Below, piece by piece: positions 1 through 7,732 of a stretch of DNA of 22,662 nucleotides (position 1 is its first letter; the number at the start of each line of letters is the position of its first letter). This DNA comes from JANNRA01 sp031401035 (lineage in GTDB: Bacteria; Desulfobacterota; Binatia; HRBIN30; CADEER01), in contig JANNRA010000059.1 in NCBI GenBank assembly GCA_031401035.1, forward strand, positions 1-22,662, in the 5' to 3' direction. The notes below the pieces were generated by a model, which was given only the letters and a program-made list of their open reading frames with translations, had not been told where the DNA came from and made no database searches. The position numbers were made by a program, and so were the translations under genes.

Positions 1-138
1 GTCATCCTGCGCGCCCGCCAGGCGCTCGGCGCCCAGGCCGACACCGCCCGCGAGTCGGTGCGCGAGGCGGCCGCGACGCAACAGGCGACCCTCACCGCCC
101 TCGCCGCCCTCGACAGCGAGTGGCGCGCGGCGTTGTGA
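1..138 (+). CDS. 3' end of an unidentified gene (partial)
   Basis: An open frame runs from the first base to a TGA at 136-138 and gives 45 residues that end in EWRAAL. The peptide is rich in Ala, Arg, Gln and Glu, with a pattern expected of an amphipathic helix or coiled coil, and it has no recognisable motif. The GC-rich third codon positions fit a real coding tail in this genome. It ends 122 bp before the PhoD-like gene on the same strand, with no clear terminator between. I do not recognise the family. Confidence 0.5.
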   Translation, partial: VILRARQALGAQADTARESVREAAATQQATLTALAALDSEWRAAL

Positions 139-260
139 GGCGCGGCTGCCGGCGCGCGCGCCATCGTAAGGGAATCGTCAGTCCGCGCGGTGTCCCCGCA
201 GCGTCGTCCGTAACCGACAATTCACGGGCGTTTCCCGCCCTCACCTGCTAGCCAGCCGAC

Positions 261-1832
261 ATGATCACCCGACGCCAGACCCTCCGCCTCGCCGCCGCGC
301 TCGGCCTGGTACCGGCGCTCTCTGCCTGCGGCGACGGCGGTTCGAGCAACGGCGGCGCTGACGGCCTGCCCACCTACGACTACACGGGGCCGCTCGGCCC
401 GGCGACGCTCTTCTCGCACGGCGTCGCCAGCGGCGATCCGCTGCCCGACCGGGTGATTCTGTGGACGCGTGTGACGCCGGCCGATGCCGCGGCGAGCCTC
501 GAGGTGTTCTGGGAGATCGCCGAGGATCCGGACTTCACGCTGCGCCGCAATGCCGGACGCGCGCGCGCCGTCGCCGACGCCGACTACACCGTCAAGATCG
601 ACGCCGATCGCCTGCAGCCTGGAACCGACTACTACTACCGCTTCCGCGCCCTCGGCCGTGACACGATGCTCGGCCGCACCCGCACGGCGCCGTCGGGCGA
701 CGTCGCCAACGTGCGCTTCGCCGTCGCGTCGTGCTCGAACTACGCCTTCGGCTACTTCCACAGCTATCGCCACATCGCGGCGCGCGAGGACCTCGACGCG
801 GTGCTGCACCTCGGCGACTACATCTACGAATACGGCGACGGCGAGTACGGCGACCTGCGCCCGCTCGATCCGCCGCACGAGATTGTGACCCTCGACGACT
901 ACCGCCGCCGCTACGCGCACTACCACACCGATGCCGACCTGCAGGCGCTGCACGCGCGGCACCCGATGATCGCGGTGTGGGACGACCACGAGTCGGCCGA
1001 CAACTCCTGGCGCGACGGGGCCATCAACCACGACGCCGACGAGGGCGAGTGGCGGGTCCGCCGCGCCGCCGCGGAGCAGGTCTATCGCGAGTGGATGCCG
1101 ATCCGCACCGGCGACGACGGACGCATCTGGCGCACCCTGCGGTACGGGGACCTGGTCGATCTGTACATGCTCGACACCCGCCTGTGGGGCCGCGACGCGC
1201 AGCTGTCGCCGAGCGATCCGGCTTTCCTCGACCCAACCCGCACCATTCTCGGCGCCGATCAGGAGGCCTGGCTCGACGAGCAGCTGCGCGATTCGACGGC
1301 GCGCTGGCGCGTTCTCGGACAGCAGGTGATGCTCGGCCCGTGGAAGTTGCTCGGGCTGCCGAACAGCATCGGCGGCGGCAACATCGCCAACGAGGACCAG
1401 TGGGACGGCTATCGGGCGGCGCGGGCGCGCCTGTTCGGGCTGCTGCGCGAGCAGGCGATCGACAACGTCGTCGTGCTCACCGGCGACCTGCACATGTCCT
1501 GGGCGCTCGACCTCAACGACGACCCGAACGAGCCGCTGGCCTACGACCCCGTCACCGGCGACGGCTCGATCGCCGTCGAGTTCGTCGTCCCCAGCGTCAC
1601 CTCGCCCGGCCTGCCGGGCGGCAATCCGCAGTTTCGCGACCTCTTCCTGTCGCAGAACCCGCACATCCTGTGGGGCGACGTCGAAACGCACGGCTACGTC
1701 GTCCTCGACGTCACGCCGGAGCGCGCCGAGGCGTCGTACCTGCACGTCGGCGACATCGAGCAGCGCGGCAGCGGCGAGCGCGTCGCCTCGACCTGGACCG
1801 TACTCGACGGCGCCAACCGCCTCCGCCGCTGA
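261..1832 (+). CDS. phoD: PhoD-like alkaline phosphatase D family protein
   Basis: This 523-residue protein should be an exported phosphomonoesterase or phosphodiesterase of the PhoD family, which releases phosphate from organic esters outside the cytoplasm using metal ions. The N-terminus has a twin-arginine-like motif (TRRQTLR, residues 3-9), a hydrophobic stretch and a lipobox-like LSAC (Cys23), so Tat export and possible lipid anchoring are likely. An N-terminal PhoD_N-type domain (FSHGVASGDP at 51-60, ILWTRVTP near 66-73) precedes the catalytic domain. Metal-site motifs are VASCSNY (155-161), LGDYIYEYG (184-192), WDDHE (240-244) and TGDLH (407-411). The length is normal for the family. 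ATG 261 is chosen because it gives the complete signal sequence. I see no convincing Pho box upstream. The long open frame on the opposite strand is a GC-bias shadow. Family assignment is firm; the natural substrate is unknown. Confidence 0.93.
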   Translation: MITRRQTLRLAAALGLVPALSACGDGGSSNGGADGLPTYDYTGPLGPATLFSHGVASGDPLPDRVILWTRVTPADAAASLEVFWEIAEDPDFTLRRNAGRARAVADADYTVKIDADRLQPGTDYYYRFRALGRDTMLGRTRTAPSGDVANVRFAVASCSNYAFGYFHSYRHIAAREDLDAVLHLGDYIYEYGDGEYGDLRPLDPPHEIVTLDDYRRRYAHYHTDADLQALHARHPMIAVWDDHESADNSWRDGAINHDADEGEWRVRRAAAEQVYREWMPIRTGDDGRIWRTLRYGDLVDLYMLDTRLWGRDAQLSPSDPAFLDPTRTILGADQEAWLDEQLRDSTARWRVLGQQVMLGPWKLLGLPNSIGGGNIANEDQWDGYRAARARLFGLLREQAIDNVVVLTGDLHMSWALDLNDDPNEPLAYDPVTGDGSIAVEFVVPSVTSPGLPGGNPQFRDLFLSQNPHILWGDVETHGYVVLDVTPERAEASYLHVGDIEQRGSGERVASTWTVLDGANRLRR

Positions 1833-1890
1833 CCGAACGGCCACCGGGTCGGCACGAGTTCAGCTCGGAGTTATCGGCGGCGGCGGAGCG

Positions 1891-1932
1891 GTAGAACTGT
1901 TCCTCGACGCCGAGCGACCAGTGGTAGAGAAG
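1891..1932 (-). pseudogene. Acyltransferase-3 (OafA/YrhL-type) fragment
   Basis: The minus strand encodes LLYHWSLGVEEQFY. HxWSLxVEEQFY is the hallmark of membrane O-acyltransferases of the acyltransferase-3 family, which modify surface polysaccharides. Only about 14 residues are preserved; the sequence on either side has no transmembrane helices and does not look like the family, so this is a scrap and not a gene. The motif is too specific to arise easily by chance, but with so little sequence some doubt remains. Confidence 0.5.
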
Positions 1933-1941
1933 TGGCGCCGG

Positions 1942-1994
1942 AGCGAGGCTGGTGTGCCCGGACTGCGGCGGGCGGCTGTGCCCCGGGGCCTGAT
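1942..1994 (+). pseudogene. IS91-type transposase zinc-knuckle fragment
   Basis: One plus frame reads ARLVCPDCGGRLCPGA and then stops. It shares the CPDCGG knuckle, and the DNA around it, with the clearer IS91-family transposase C-terminus at 5066-5221 (LACPDCGGPLRL). It begins directly beside the acyltransferase scrap, so two unrelated fragments are joined here. It is too short for a firm family call. Confidence 0.35.
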
Positions 1995-2284
1995 TCACCC
2001 TTGCCAACGCCTGGCCCCTCACGCTCACCGCGCCATCGGCCGTTCGACGGCGGGACCGACGGCGCGTCCGAGACCGCGCGTCATGTGCAATCGCCAGCGC
2101 TCACGGCCTCCGCGCCGGTCGGGCCACGAACCAGGCGCACGAGGGTGTCGAGCGGACGAAGGCCAGCGGCCCTCGTCAAGGTCTATCCGCCGCGGCTGAT
2201 CGTCGTGCGGACGCCCGACGGCATCTGGCAACCGATGCTCTGACGGAGTGGACAGCGCCGTGCCGGCCTGGCTAAGTCCCGTCG

Positions 2285-3253
2285 ATGAAGAACTTTCGTG
2301 GGAAGCTGGCCGTCGTCACCGGGGGCGGCACGGGCATGGGACGCGAGCTGACGAAGCAGCTCGCCGCCGAGGGCTGCCACGTCGCCATCTGCGACGTCTC
2401 GGCCGAGAACATGGCCGAGACGCAGGGCCTGGCCGACGCGATGGCCATCGCCGGCGCGCGCGTCACGGCGCATCGCTGCGACGTCTCCGACGAGACGCAG
2501 GTCCTCGCCTTCCGCGACGCGGTCGTCGCGCAGCACCAGACCAGGCACATCAACCTCCTCTTCAACAACGCGGGGATCGCGGGCGGTGGCAGCTTCGTCG
2601 TCGACGATCGCGCCGAGTGGGAGCGGACGTTCGCGGTCTGCTGGTACGGGGTCTACTACTGCGCCCGGGCGTTCATGCCGCTGCTGGTCGCCAGCGACGA
2701 GGGCTACATCATCAACACCAGCAGCGTGAACGGGTTCTGGGCGTCGCTCGGCCCGAGCGTCTCGCACACGGCCTACAGCACGGCCAAGTTCGCCGTGAAG
2801 GGCTTCACCGAGGCCCTGGTCACCGATCTGCGCCTCAACGCGCCGCACGTGAAGGCGGCGCTGGTCATGCCGGGCCACATCGGCACGTCGATCGTCTTCA
2901 ACAGCGCCAAGGTCCTCGGCAAGGCCGACGCCCTTTCGGCGTCGGTCGAGGACATCGCGCGGGTGCGGGAGCTGATCACGCGGCGCGGTCTTCCGGGCGA
3001 CACGCTCACCGACGACCAGATCCGTGGCTTCATGCACCAGATGGCCACGAGCTTCCGCGACAACGCGCCGGTGTCGGCCGCCGCCGCAGCGACCACCATC
3101 CTCGACGGCGTGCGCACCGACACCTGGCGCATCCTCGTCGGCGAAGATGCGCGCGTGCTCGACGAGATGGTGCGCAAGTCGCCGGAGCTGGCCTACGAGG
3201 GATCGTTCGCGATCGCGCTCAACGACAAAGGGCACATGCGACTGATCGGCTGA
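2285..3253 (+). CDS. Short-chain dehydrogenase/reductase (SDR)
   Basis: This 322-residue protein is a classical SDR that should oxidise an alcohol or reduce a carbonyl with NAD(P) in the cytoplasm. The Rossmann nucleotide-binding loop is TGGGTGMG (residues 12-19), the structural NNAG motif is at 94-97, the catalytic Ser is in NTSS (144-147), and the catalytic Tyr and Lys are Y164 and K168 in YSTAK. An acidic Asp37 at the end of the second strand would favour NAD, which is an inference. At 322 residues it is longer than the usual 250-280; the extra C-terminal part (about 210-322) includes a helical segment with a DDQIRGFMHQM stretch. ATG 2285 starts just before the first strand; there is no good Shine-Dalgarno. 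The substrate cannot be inferred from the neighbours, a GFA protein and a VOC protein. Confidence 0.93.
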   Translation: MKNFRGKLAVVTGGGTGMGRELTKQLAAEGCHVAICDVSAENMAETQGLADAMAIAGARVTAHRCDVSDETQVLAFRDAVVAQHQTRHINLLFNNAGIAGGGSFVVDDRAEWERTFAVCWYGVYYCARAFMPLLVASDEGYIINTSSVNGFWASLGPSVSHTAYSTAKFAVKGFTEALVTDLRLNAPHVKAALVMPGHIGTSIVFNSAKVLGKADALSASVEDIARVRELITRRGLPGDTLTDDQIRGFMHQMATSFRDNAPVSAAAAATTILDGVRTDTWRILVGEDARVLDEMVRKSPELAYEGSFAIALNDKGHMRLIG

Positions 3254-3553
3254 TCGGCCCGCGTCGCACCCGGCGCGTCGGGGCTGAACGGACGGCGGCT
3301 CGGCGGACTACCGGGCGCGCTACTTCGGCGACGCGACGCGGCGCGCCGCCACCAAGGAACCGCTACCGCCTGGCCCCCTCCAAGAGCAGACGTGAGCCAT
3401 CTCCTTTCCACGGCTCACTGACGCAGCCCCGGGCCGTCGAACGTCTCCGTCGGCGGCCTCCAAATCCCGCAGCAGGTGGCGACAGGCCCCGCGACGGTGT
3501 CGGCCGCACGGGCCGTTGCCTCGGCCGGCGATCGGCGTCATAGCGCTAATGCG
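3254..3553. other. Intergenic stretch without a recognisable gene
   Basis: No gene or clear promoter is visible. One plus frame between about 3288 and 3396 reads as GC-typical coding (DYRARYFGDATRRAATKEP and then a stop at 3394-3396) and could be the tail of a lost gene, but I recognise no family. Confidence 0.35.
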
Positions 3554-3958
3554 ATGACAAGTGTCGGCGCCAACCTGCAGACCTACCGCGGTTCCTGCCA
3601 TTGCGGTCGCGTACGCTTCGAGGTGGAGCTCGACCTCGATCACGTGCGGTCGTGCGACTGCTCGATCTGCCGCAAGCGCGGGGCGCTGATCCACCGCGTC
3701 GACGCGCGGCAGTTGCGGCTGCTGACGCCGCTCGACGACCTCATCCTGTACCAGTGGCACACGCGCACGGCCGAGGACTACTTCTGCCCGACGTGCGGCA
3801 TCCTGCCGTTCCGGCGCCCGCGCCAGCGGACAGCGGAGGAGATCGCCCAGGGGGCTGCTCCGGCGTTCTCAGGCTGGGGCATCAACGTCCGCTGCCTCGA
3901 GGGCGTCGATCTCGCCGCCATCCCGGTGCGGCAGGTGCACGGCAGCAGGCTCCTCTGA
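3554..3958 (+). CDS. GFA (glutathione-dependent formaldehyde-activating)/CENP-V family protein
   Basis: This 134-residue protein has the zinc-binding beta-tent fold of the GFA family. The typical cysteines are in place: GSCHCG (C15, C17), CDCSIC a little over 20 residues later, and YFCPTCG in the middle, followed by the family-like INVRCLEGVD near the C-terminus. The name comes from a formaldehyde-glutathione adduct-forming enzyme, but most members have no proven reaction, so I claim only the fold and two structural or catalytic zinc sites. ATG 3554 is preferred because the domain begins about ten residues later; an upstream in-frame extension to 3476 is poorly composed. The VOC-fold gene follows after 16 bp on the same strand, so the two are probably co-transcribed and may handle small electrophiles together (inference). 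Confidence 0.88.
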   Translation: MTSVGANLQTYRGSCHCGRVRFEVELDLDHVRSCDCSICRKRGALIHRVDARQLRLLTPLDDLILYQWHTRTAEDYFCPTCGILPFRRPRQRTAEEIAQGAAPAFSGWGINVRCLEGVDLAAIPVRQVHGSRLL

Positions 3959-3974
3959 CGCGATCACAGCGACC

Positions 3975-4337
3975 ATGGGCATCCGCGGCATCGATCACGT
4001 CCAACTCGCCATGCCCGCCGGCGGCGAGGACGCGGCGCGAGACTTCTATGCCCGCCTGCTGGAGATCCCGGAAGTTCCGAAGCCCGCCGCGCTGGCGGGG
4101 CGGGGCGGCGCCTGGTTCGAGTCCGATCGGGTGAAGATCCATCTCGGCGTCGATGCGGAGTTTCGGCCGGCCCGCAAGGCGCACCCGGCGCTGCTGGTGT
4201 GCGACCTCCGCGCGCTGGTGCAGCGGCTGCGCCACGCAGGCGTCGCTGTCTCGGAGGAGCCCCTGCCGGGCTACGACCGGGTGTACGTCACCGATCCATT
4301 CGGCAACCGCTTCGAGCTCATGGAGCCGCTGCCGTGA
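3975..4337 (+). CDS. VOC superfamily (glyoxalase/bleomycin-resistance fold) protein
   Basis: This 120-residue single-domain protein has the vicinal-oxygen-chelate fold. It opens with GIDHVQLAMP (candidate metal-binding His8), continues with DFYARLLEIPEV, and ends with the signature VYVTDPFGNRFELMEP, where the Glu of FELME is the usual last metal ligand. This pattern is shared by glyoxalase I, fosfomycin or bleomycin resistance proteins and dioxygenases, so the reaction cannot be named. The length is normal for a one-domain member. It lies 16 bp downstream of the GFA gene and probably shares its transcript. The 3' side runs into a long decayed region. Confidence 0.9.
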   Translation: MGIRGIDHVQLAMPAGGEDAARDFYARLLEIPEVPKPAALAGRGGAWFESDRVKIHLGVDAEFRPARKAHPALLVCDLRALVQRLRHAGVAVSEEPLPGYDRVYVTDPFGNRFELMEPLP

Positions 4338-4799
4338 GCGAGTGAGGGGCCTCGCGACTGCGGTGCCGCGCGGCCAGCGGCACCGCGGCGGAGATTTCGC
4401 CGGCGGCGGCCCACGTGGCAAGAATCACCGCCGCCGCCGGCATTACCGGGCGGGAGCCCTCGACGAGAGATGCGCGGCGCGGTCTGTATGCGGGATGACA
4501 TCGCGCGCGAGCTGCGCGACGTCGACTGGGCCGGCGGGCGGCGAGCGCCTGGCGCACCTGGGTACTCGCCGGCGACACGCGCCAGTCCGCCGACCGCTGC
4601 GCCGCCGACGCGGCAGGCCTGGTCGGGCTGGAGCGGTTCGTCAACGCCGCCGCCTACCGCTGCGGCTCGCGCGGCGGCCGCCGGTACGCCGGCGCAGTAG
4701 ACGCTCGACAGCAGCAACTGGGAGCGGGCGCAGGGCGTGTTGCCGGCGCCGGTGCTCGGGCGGGTGAAACGCGGCCAACGCTGGCCGCTACGCGGTCGA
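4338..4799. other. Gene-free stretch before the VapC remnant
   Basis: No complete gene is recognisable. Several frames on both strands are open only because of GC bias. One plus-strand frame around 4545-4700 has a balanced composition and several cysteines (for example NAAAYRCGSRGG), so a decayed small secreted protein is possible, but I cannot support a family. Confidence 0.35.
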
Positions 4800-4814
4800 T
4801 CGTTCCACCTGCGG

Positions 4815-4976
4815 GCTGCAGGATCTCGCCACGGGCCGCCAGGTGGATCGCATCGAATCCGCGGAGCGCGTGTGGTTCGGCGAGACGGCCTGCGCCACCC
4901 GGTCTGCCACCTCGGCCGTGCCGACCTCCTCGACGTACGGTTTCGCCAGGGCGCTGGTGTCGACGTAGACGATCAC
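4815..4976 (-). pseudogene. VapC-like PIN-domain toxin, internally deleted
   Basis: A GTG start at 4976 opens a clear PIN-domain N-terminus, MIVYVDTSALAKPYVEE, with the first catalytic Asp (D6). After about 30 residues (near 4887) this frame loses similarity. Two bases out of phase, from 4884, the minus strand encodes LAEPHALRGFDAIHLAAR, which is the C-terminal VapC motif with its catalytic Asp and normally sits near residues 85-100. The middle 55-60 residues are missing and the halves are out of frame, so no active ribonuclease can be made. The start overlaps the stop of the upstream antitoxin remnant by GTGA, as in the intact pair at 7733-8382. Family call is good; the deletion size is estimated from typical VapC length. 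Confidence 0.65.
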
Positions 4977-5032
4977 CGGCGGTCCGCGATCACCAGGGCC
5001 GACAGCGTCGTGCGCGTCGGATCCGAGTAGCG
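4973..5032 (-). pseudogene. Antitoxin C-terminal remnant upstream of the VapC remnant
   Basis: A minus-strand frame ends YSDPTRTTLSALVIADRR and then TGA at 4975-4973, overlapping the toxin GTG by four bases (GTGA). Such overlap is typical of antitoxin-toxin pairs, so this is probably the tail of the cognate antitoxin. Upstream on the minus strand the frame becomes low-complexity Arg-rich sequence and then runs antisense to an IS91 transposase fragment, so the 5' part is lost. The identification rests on position, not on a motif. Confidence 0.35.
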
Positions 5033-5065
5033 CCGGCGCCGACGGCGCCGGATCGGGGTGCGCCC

Positions 5066-5221
5066 GTCGCCCGGGCCGAGTTGTGGCGCCGGACCTTCGG
5101 CCTCGACGGGCTGGCGTGCCCGGACTGCGGCGGGCCGCTGCGCCTGGTGGCGACCATCGCCGAGCCGGACGTGATCGCCCGCATCCTCGCCCACCTCGCT
5201 CTCGAGTCAGGCGACACCGCC
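5066..5221 (+). pseudogene. IS91-family transposase C-terminal fragment
   Basis: The plus strand encodes ELWRRTFGLDGLACPDCGG followed by PLRLVATIAEPDVIARILAHLAL. This matches the usual end of IS91/IS801-type HUH transposases (LLRRTFG..., CPxCGG, LRLIA.I.dP.vI..IL.HLGL). The N-terminal zinc domain and the catalytic HUH and Tyr regions are absent, so this is a remnant. It sits between the truncated toxin-antitoxin pair and the alpha/beta hydrolase and may have caused the loss of the antitoxin 5' end. A possible N-terminal fragment of the same family lies at 15812-15868. Confidence 0.7.
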
Positions 5222-5261
5222 CTCCTTGCGCTCCGCCGTCGCGGTCGGTGGAGCGCCCGTG

Positions 5262-6476
5262 TCAGTCCGCCAGCCAGCCGCGCAGGCGCTCGTACACGGC
5301 GGGCTGGTTGAGCAGGCCGAGGTGGCCGGTGTCATAAACAATCGCCTGGTTTGTCGGCGGAAACGCGAGCCCGAACCCCGCTTCGTCATGGCGCCCGAGC
5401 GCGCTGGCCAGCGGCACCAGGCCGTCGCCGAGCAGGCGGTCGCCAAGGTCGCCGGCGGACTTTCCCGTCGTCGCGGCGATGGCGTAGCAGCGCACGCCGT
5501 CGGGCAGCGGCACGGGGCGGCGCGGGTCGGCGCCGCGCGCGAAGCGGTCGCGCCCCTGCCAGTCCTCGTCCAGCACACTGCCGTGGCGCAGATCGGTGAT
5601 CCCGGCGCTGCGGATCTTGCCCAGGCGCGCGAACGGCGCCGTATACGGCGTCTGCTCGAGCAGCAGGTCGATCCAGCTCCCACCGCGCTCGAGCGGCGCG
5701 CCGTGGTGCGGCGTGCCCAGAAAGACGAGCTTGCGCAGCAGGCGCGGCCAGCGCTGCTGTGCAGCCGTTCCGTGGTAATGCGCGCTGCGCGCCAGCAGCC
5801 CGCCCATGCTGTGCGCGACAATGACGAGCTCCTCGACCGGCACCGGCCAGGCCGCGACCAGCGCCTCGAGCCGTGCCGCGAAGGCCTGCCCGTTGGTGGA
5901 AATGTGCAGGCCGGAATTGTGGTGCAGGTAGACCGCCGTACACTGCAGATCGCGCGCCAGCGCCGCCCCGTGGTCGTGTCCGGCGCGCTCCCATTGCAGA
6001 TCGTTCATGCACAAGCCGTGCACCAGCACGACGAGCTTTGCGCGCGGCGACGGAACGGCCGCGGCGAGGGCCTGTGGCGTCAGCTCGAGCACCTGGCCAT
6101 GCCGACGCAGCTGCATGGCGATCGCCAGCGGATTGCCGGTCTCGGCGAGGTAGTCGCCCAAGACGCCGTTCAGCGCCGCGACCAGGGCTTCGCGTGTCGG
6201 CGATGACCCCAGCTCGCGCAGCGAGGGAGCGAGCTGGGCGAGCCCCGCATCGATGCCGCTTCCCGCCACGCGCGCCACGCCGCGAATGCTCTTGTACACG
6301 AGTCCGGTGATGCCCTGCACGGCGCCCGCCACCAGCGGACCGGCGAGCCCGGCCGGCGGGCGCGCAATGCGCGTGTGCAGCGCCTCGACCAGATCGGTGA
6401 GGCCGATGGTCGCATCGATCGCCATGCGGCTGACGCCGCGCAGGTCGGTGACGTGGTTGCGCGGCTTCGCAGTCAT
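5262..6476 (-). CDS. Alpha/beta hydrolase (lipase/esterase-like, PGAP1-type fold)
   Basis: This 404-residue protein is a serine hydrolase. The oxyanion-side motif LVVLVHGLC (HG at 153-154), the nucleophile elbow AHSMGG (Ser223), the following FLGTPHHGAP, a candidate catalytic Asp351 in GDGLVP and His385 in DTGHLGLLN make a complete triad in normal order. The HSMGG and LGTPHHG pair is typical of lipases and PGAP1-like esterases; the substrate is probably an acyl ester but is not shown. The first 140 residues are a helical extension (including RMAIDATIGLTDLVEALH) seen in some triacylglycerol-lipase-like proteins. ATG 6476 is chosen because the upstream extension to 6653 is Arg-rich and lies in the control region of the divergent lipoprotein gene. 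No signal peptide is evident, so it is probably cytoplasmic. Confidence 0.88.
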   Translation of the reverse strand: MTAKPRNHVTDLRGVSRMAIDATIGLTDLVEALHTRIARPPAGLAGPLVAGAVQGITGLVYKSIRGVARVAGSGIDAGLAQLAPSLRELGSSPTREALVAALNGVLGDYLAETGNPLAIAMQLRRHGQVLELTPQALAAAVPSPRAKLVVLVHGLCMNDLQWERAGHDHGAALARDLQCTAVYLHHNSGLHISTNGQAFAARLEALVAAWPVPVEELVIVAHSMGGLLARSAHYHGTAAQQRWPRLLRKLVFLGTPHHGAPLERGGSWIDLLLEQTPYTAPFARLGKIRSAGITDLRHGSVLDEDWQGRDRFARGADPRRPVPLPDGVRCYAIAATTGKSAGDLGDRLLGDGLVPLASALGRHDEAGFGLAFPPTNQAIVYDTGHLGLLNQPAVYERLRGWLAD

Positions 6477-6643
6477 GCTCGACGTCCGCAGTGTCTGCCC
6501 TCGCCGTGCGGTGTGCAAACCGAACGCAAGCGGACGCGACCCATCGGCCACGCGCGGCGCCGCGGTGCGCGCATCTGGACGGCAGTGGGTGGATATGGCA
6601 GAGCGCGCCGCACGGCCGCGCGCCGTCCGGGAAGGAGATCGCC

Positions 6644-7231
6644 GTGCCAGCACACTTGAGCGGAACAGACCGACGCGTACGTCTGGCGCTTCTCGGCTGT
6701 GCCCTGGCGATGGGTCCGACCGCTCTCGGCTGCGCGCCGCGCAACAAGGCCTATCTGGGCCCGGCCCAGCCGGCGGACCAGGTCGGCGTCATCAGCCCGA
6801 TGATCGAACAGGGCTGGCAGACGAAGTACGTCGCCATCCTGATGATCAACGAGCAGGAATCGATCGACCAATGGCGCGGTGGAGGCTGGAGCGAAGCCCA
6901 TGTGCTGCCTGGCGACCACCGCTTCCGCGTCGAGTTCAAGCAGATGACGCAGGCGACGACGATTCCGCTCGTCGACCTCATCACGATCATCAACGACGCG
7001 ACGCTCGCGGCGGAGCACGACGAGACCGATATTGCGTTCCCGGTGAAGCCCGGGGTCGTGTACCGCATCCACTACAAGGAGAACGGCCACGTCTTCGCCG
7101 TATCATCCGTCGCGGCGGGCACGATGAAGCAGCCGATGAAGCTCGACCCGCCGCCAGACGCGGTGGAATGCGTCGCGCCGGTGGAGCGCGGGCAGGACTT
7201 CTGGTGCGCGCTGCTACCACCTGTCGAGTAA
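6644..7231 (+). CDS. Putative lipoprotein of unknown function
   Basis: This 195-residue protein starts at GTG 6644, supported by a GGAAGGAG ribosome-binding site about 7 bases upstream. The N-terminus has positive charges, a hydrophobic stretch and a lipobox ALGC followed by APRN, so it should be lipidated and anchored in a membrane. The mature part has balanced composition, with ISPMIEQGWQTKYVAILMINEQ, a region with beta-strand character (HRFRVEFKQM, VVYRIHYKENGHVFAV) and two C-terminal cysteines (VECVAP, FWCALL) that could form a disulfide. The short beta-rich body recalls PEGA-like surface modules, but I recognise no family. It is divergent from the hydrolase gene across a 167-bp gap. Confidence 0.7.
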   Translation: MPAHLSGTDRRVRLALLGCALAMGPTALGCAPRNKAYLGPAQPADQVGVISPMIEQGWQTKYVAILMINEQESIDQWRGGGWSEAHVLPGDHRFRVEFKQMTQATTIPLVDLITIINDATLAAEHDETDIAFPVKPGVVYRIHYKENGHVFAVSSVAAGTMKQPMKLDPPPDAVECVAPVERGQDFWCALLPPVE

Positions 7232-7452
7232 CGTCCGGGTGGGGTCGTTGTCGTCACGTTCCGTATCCGAAGCACCGCGGACCGTTTCCGTGCGGGCCTA
7301 TACGCCGCGAGTGATCACCGGCTGTCCGGAGGAGACGAGACTGTTCAGCCTCGACGGGCTATCCGCCCCATCGATCACCCGTCGCCGAAGCAACGGGTAT
7401 GCGCCCGGATTCGTCTCATTGGAGGGGCGCCGGGAGTCGACATGCGCCCGGA

Positions 7453-7680
7453 ATGCGGCTAGCGGCGCCCCGTGACCATCCGCCTGCACCGACCGTGGCG
7501 AGCGACGGCCGAAGTGGTGACGATGACCCTCACTCGCTGCCCTTCCTGCGCGAGTCGCGCGGCGGCCTGACCCGCTTCATGGGCGTCCGCTACCACGCCT
7601 GGCACACACTCGAGGCGCTGCTCTGGGCGGCGGTCATCCTCCTGATGCTGCTGGCGCCGCTGCGCAGCATACCTCGCTGA
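7453..7680 (+). CDS. Small single-pass membrane protein (hypothetical)
   Basis: From ATG 7453 this frame encodes 75 residues with a charged, Pro-rich N-terminal half and a C-terminal hydrophobic segment LLWAAVILLMLLAPL that could span the membrane, ending RSIPR. ATG 7579 is an alternative start giving a 33-residue peptide. No family is recognised and no strong ribosome-binding site is seen. The hydrophobic segment makes a real gene plausible, but GC-rich DNA yields such frames by chance. It ends about 20 bp before the vapBC operator. Confidence 0.3.
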   Translation: MRLAAPRDHPPAPTVASDGRSGDDDPHSLPFLRESRGGLTRFMGVRYHAWHTLEALLWAAVILLMLLAPLRSIPR

Positions 7681-7697
7681 GCTATGCCAGGGCATGG

Positions 7698-7726
7698 TTG
7701 ACTCATCCGGATGAGTTACCCATGCT
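7698..7726 (+). promoter_or_regulatory. vapBC promoter with palindromic operator
   Basis: ACTCATCCGGATGAGT (7701-7716) is a perfect 16-bp palindrome just upstream of the antitoxin ATG at 7733. It overlaps a -35-like TTGACT (7698-7703); a weak -10-like CATGCT lies 17 bases downstream (7721-7726). Antitoxins of the ribbon-helix-helix class usually bind such palindromes and repress their own operon, so this is the likely operator. The core box assignments are inference. Confidence 0.6.
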
Positions 7727-7732
7727 CCGCGT

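Larger units (their letters stand above)
1833..2284. other. Gene-free stretch with decayed fragments
   Basis: No intact gene is visible. The stretch holds a short acyltransferase-3 scrap on the minus strand (1891-1932), a CPDCGG zinc-knuckle scrap on the plus strand (about 1948-1995) and, in one plus frame ending at 2243, a peptide finishing RTPDGIWQPML that could be the tail of an unknown lost gene. It looks like a junkyard of joined fragments. Confidence 0.5.

Noticed and set aside
222..1844. 540-residue open frame antisense to the PhoD-like gene
   Set aside because: Its composition is Val/Arg/Ala repeats with no motif; it is the usual antisense shadow of a GC-rich gene with clear PhoD motifs.
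2183..3235. 350-residue minus-strand frame opposite the SDR gene
   Set aside because: No domain is visible, and the plus strand has all SDR motifs in order.
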